A program made the translations under genes and the position numbers. From the NCBI RefSeq assembly GCF_900496995.4, contig NC_044004.1:56264224-56328223 (forward strand): 64,000 nt of DNA, read 5' to 3'. Within the stretch, counting starts at the first letter, position 1, and every line of letters begins with the position of its first letter. Source of the stretch: Aquila chrysaetos chrysaetos (lineage: Eukaryota > Chordata > Aves > Accipitriformes > Accipitridae). Of this stretch, positions 61,701-64,000 are shown piece by piece. The notes under the pieces were generated by a model, which worked only from the letters and a program-made list of their open reading frames with translations, did not search any database and was not told the origin of the DNA.

Positions 61701-64000
61701 TTATCGTAGATTTTCCTTTCTTTTTAGCTTCTAGCTCATAGTGCTGTCTAAGCATCATTAGCTACAGTTAATAATTTCTTATACTTCGATCCTACAAGAA
61801 AGGGTCTGGTTTTATTCATCCATTATTTTAATCATTACTGCTACATTTTAAGAACCACACAGATAGGTCACCATTATATAAAACGTTAAAAGAACACATT
61901 CTCCGAGCAACAAATGCCCTTTAATAAGTCCTCTCTCTTAGATATTCCAGCATTATAATGATGTTCCTTTTATGTTCCTTTTAAGCTAATCTTCACCTAC
62001 AGTTGTAAATTCTTGTTAAATGATGATTTTTCTGAAAGCCTTAGCAATTAGTGGAGCTCCCTAGCCCTTGCTTTCAGGTTAAAAGCAAGACTGTAAAGCG
62101 GATTCACAGGTAAGATGTCCAAAATGTAAATGTTCAAAAGACCTGTACATCAGGCAACACCTTCTCCCCACATTAAACAAACATTGTCTATACATTGCTC
62201 CATTTGTGTTACTAGAATCTCATTACTAGAGTATTAAACCTTTATGAGCTCCATTGTTTTAGTTAATGCCACCAAGCCAAGGCTTGCTTAATCTCTGGTG
62301 TATTGCTGAACAGCATTTAAAATAACACTTCACGTGGTTGTTTCATGTTCCACATTTTAGGACAGATAGTGTGCAACTGCTGGCAGGAATCTGAGTGCTG
62401 GAGATGGTGACTTTGGAGCTTGGTTATTAAATATGTAGTAGTGATAATATAGATCCCTGTTATTCTTGGACTGCTGTACGTGGCTTTCATTGATTGTCAG
62501 GTAGACCTGATGTTTAGTGAAAGAGGTCTTGCCTAATGGTTTTTAGGTAATAAATTGCTAACCACTTTCACAGTCAGCAGGGGAATCCCTCATTCTCTTA
62601 AATATCCAAGTCTTTGATGTAAAAGCCACATTTCTTAATTTGTCTAAACTCTAGGGCTGTGCAATCCCAATACTGACTGGGTTGAAGCCCTGATATTGTA
62701 GTTATATGTCACTAGGCATAATAAAAATATTAAAATGCAGTTAATGTGGGAGGAAAACATTATCCTAATTTAAACCAACTTGTTAGCACTAGCATTAACC
62801 TTCTCAGTAGGTGAGTTATTGTGGATGTTAAAAGGTGGAAGTAACTACTGTCATCTTCGATAAGTAGAGTGCAGACTGTAGAAATAAAGCTGTCATGAAC
62901 TTCACATAGATTAGAATGCATCCTCATGATCCTTGAAGAACGATCACTGGCAGAAAGGTGACATCCAAGAATCCAGTGCTTACCAGATTTGTTATTCAGT
63001 CCTTTCATTTTGTCATCTGATAATGAAACGTTTCTTGTCTTTGCAAGACTCCTTTGCCTAAAGTGGCAGAAAAAATTTCAGAAGCAGCAAGCAACTCATA
63101 TGAGTTGTCTTCTGAAGTAAATTCTATGCACTTAAGATGTATGAGTGACTTAAAATATGAACACATAATATTCCCCAAGTACGTGCTGTGGGCATACAGT
63201 ATCCTAACTGTTTTCCTCAGCAAGGGTTCAGGCCTTCCTTTTTCTGAAGGGCGGAGCTAAATAAAATCTAGTCTTCAGAGTGATAATCAGAGAAATTAAT
63301 GTAATTACTTTTTGAGCTGGAATAGTTAAACTGCATTGAACTGTGGGTGGATTCTCATTCAGAATCAAAATAGCCTTTGTCCAGTGTAGCCTATTTAACT
63401 TTCAAAATAAATTAAAGCAAATGGAATTAAAATTACTTCAGCAAAGTATGTCTACACATAGGTTCAGTGTAATTTTACCAATCTACACTAAATTCACAGC
63501 TTAAATTCAGAATTACTTTGCCTTAAAAGCATGAGAATATAAGCAGGAGTAGGCTGGGAAGATTTTACTAGTTGGTGATGCACATTGAACCTGCCCTTTA
63601 TTTTTGTCTTTTTCTGAGAACTCTCTAACAATCAAAGCACATCTCTGGAAAAAAAAAATTCTACATCAGACATAACATACCCATGTTTCTGCAATACATT
63701 CCCAGGCATAACTTCACTTGGCAGGCACATTTATTATAGAAGAAGTTTATTAAATCTATGCTTTCTTAAGCAAGGCAAGGTTGGTAAGGAAAGGGAACGT
63801 TCTGTATCAGACAAACTGGTACATATGGGGAAAATAAAGGCAAGCAAGAAGTGAGAAAACTTAATTGTGAATTACCAACACTGATGCTGAATGGAAAGAG
63901 ATCTGTGCCACTTAGGAGCACTGTGTGGTTTGTGTCCCTCAGTCACTTTGGCACTTCTGGAAGAAACTCAAAATGGCTGTGGTACTTGTTTGAGCAAAGC

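Larger units (their letters stand above)
53057..64000 (+). other. BANK1: BANK1 intron 3, continuing past the window
   Basis: Starts at the GTGAGT donor after exon 3. It holds one LTR (58169-58762), a short hairpin (56401-56425), T runs and otherwise unique AT-rich DNA. The conserved exons of the DBB region and ankyrin repeats are not visible. One weak exon-like stretch near 63064-63117 is discussed in the findings. If that is an exon, the intron ends there; otherwise it runs off the right edge. Confidence 0.6.

Noticed and set aside
1..64000. CRISPR arrays, bacterial operons, phage or plasmid features, tRNA and rRNA genes
   Set aside because: The window is vertebrate nuclear DNA; no such features were seen.

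Overview
The window is avian nuclear DNA. The evidence is dense CR1 LINE sequence with the typical CR1 3' end (repeats of the ATTCTATG type), several LTRs resembling bird endogenous retroviruses, and exons of a vertebrate gene in an AT-rich background with one sharp CpG island. I infer a neoavian-type bird but cannot name the species.

The only protein-coding gene I can support is the 5' part of BANK1 (B-cell scaffold protein with ankyrin repeats 1) on the + strand. Exon 1 is tiny (about 15917-15929, start codon in a CpG island at about 15640-16280). Exon 2 (43661-44059) encodes the TIR-like domain and is unmistakable. Exon 3 (52991-53056) is a 22-codon in-frame exon. Intron 1 is 27.7 kb, intron 2 is 8.9 kb, and intron 3 runs off the right edge. 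The ankyrin, DBB and proline-rich parts of the protein are not in the window.

Layout: 1-15.6 kb is intergenic DNA with microsatellites, a hairpin and one probable short LTR (about 6841-7170). 15.6-16.3 kb is the BANK1 CpG-island promoter and exon 1. Intron 1 carries an LTR (19.56-19.97 kb), an almost complete but dead CR1 on the minus strand (25.19-29.46 kb), a solo LTR with a perfect 5-bp target duplication (30080-30666), a longer related LTR with internal tandem repeats (32922-33909), and two short CR1 3' fragments (35.25 and 42.77 kb). Intron 3 carries another LTR (58.17-58.76 kb) with an intact CRE and TATA box. Most of the remaining sequence is unique AT-rich intronic or intergenic DNA in which I see no gene.

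No undescribed multi-gene system is visible. The most interesting points concern BANK1 splicing. Exon 3 begins with a consensus donor (AG/GTAAG), the signature of a recursive-splice exon. Exons 2 and 3 are both phase 1-1, so skipping either keeps the frame. The exon 1 donor has a frame conflict between a weak in-frame site and a stronger out-of-frame site 4 bp downstream. The residue equivalent to the human lupus-associated Arg61 is Asn. Human BANK1 comparisons are from memory of the protein, not from a search.
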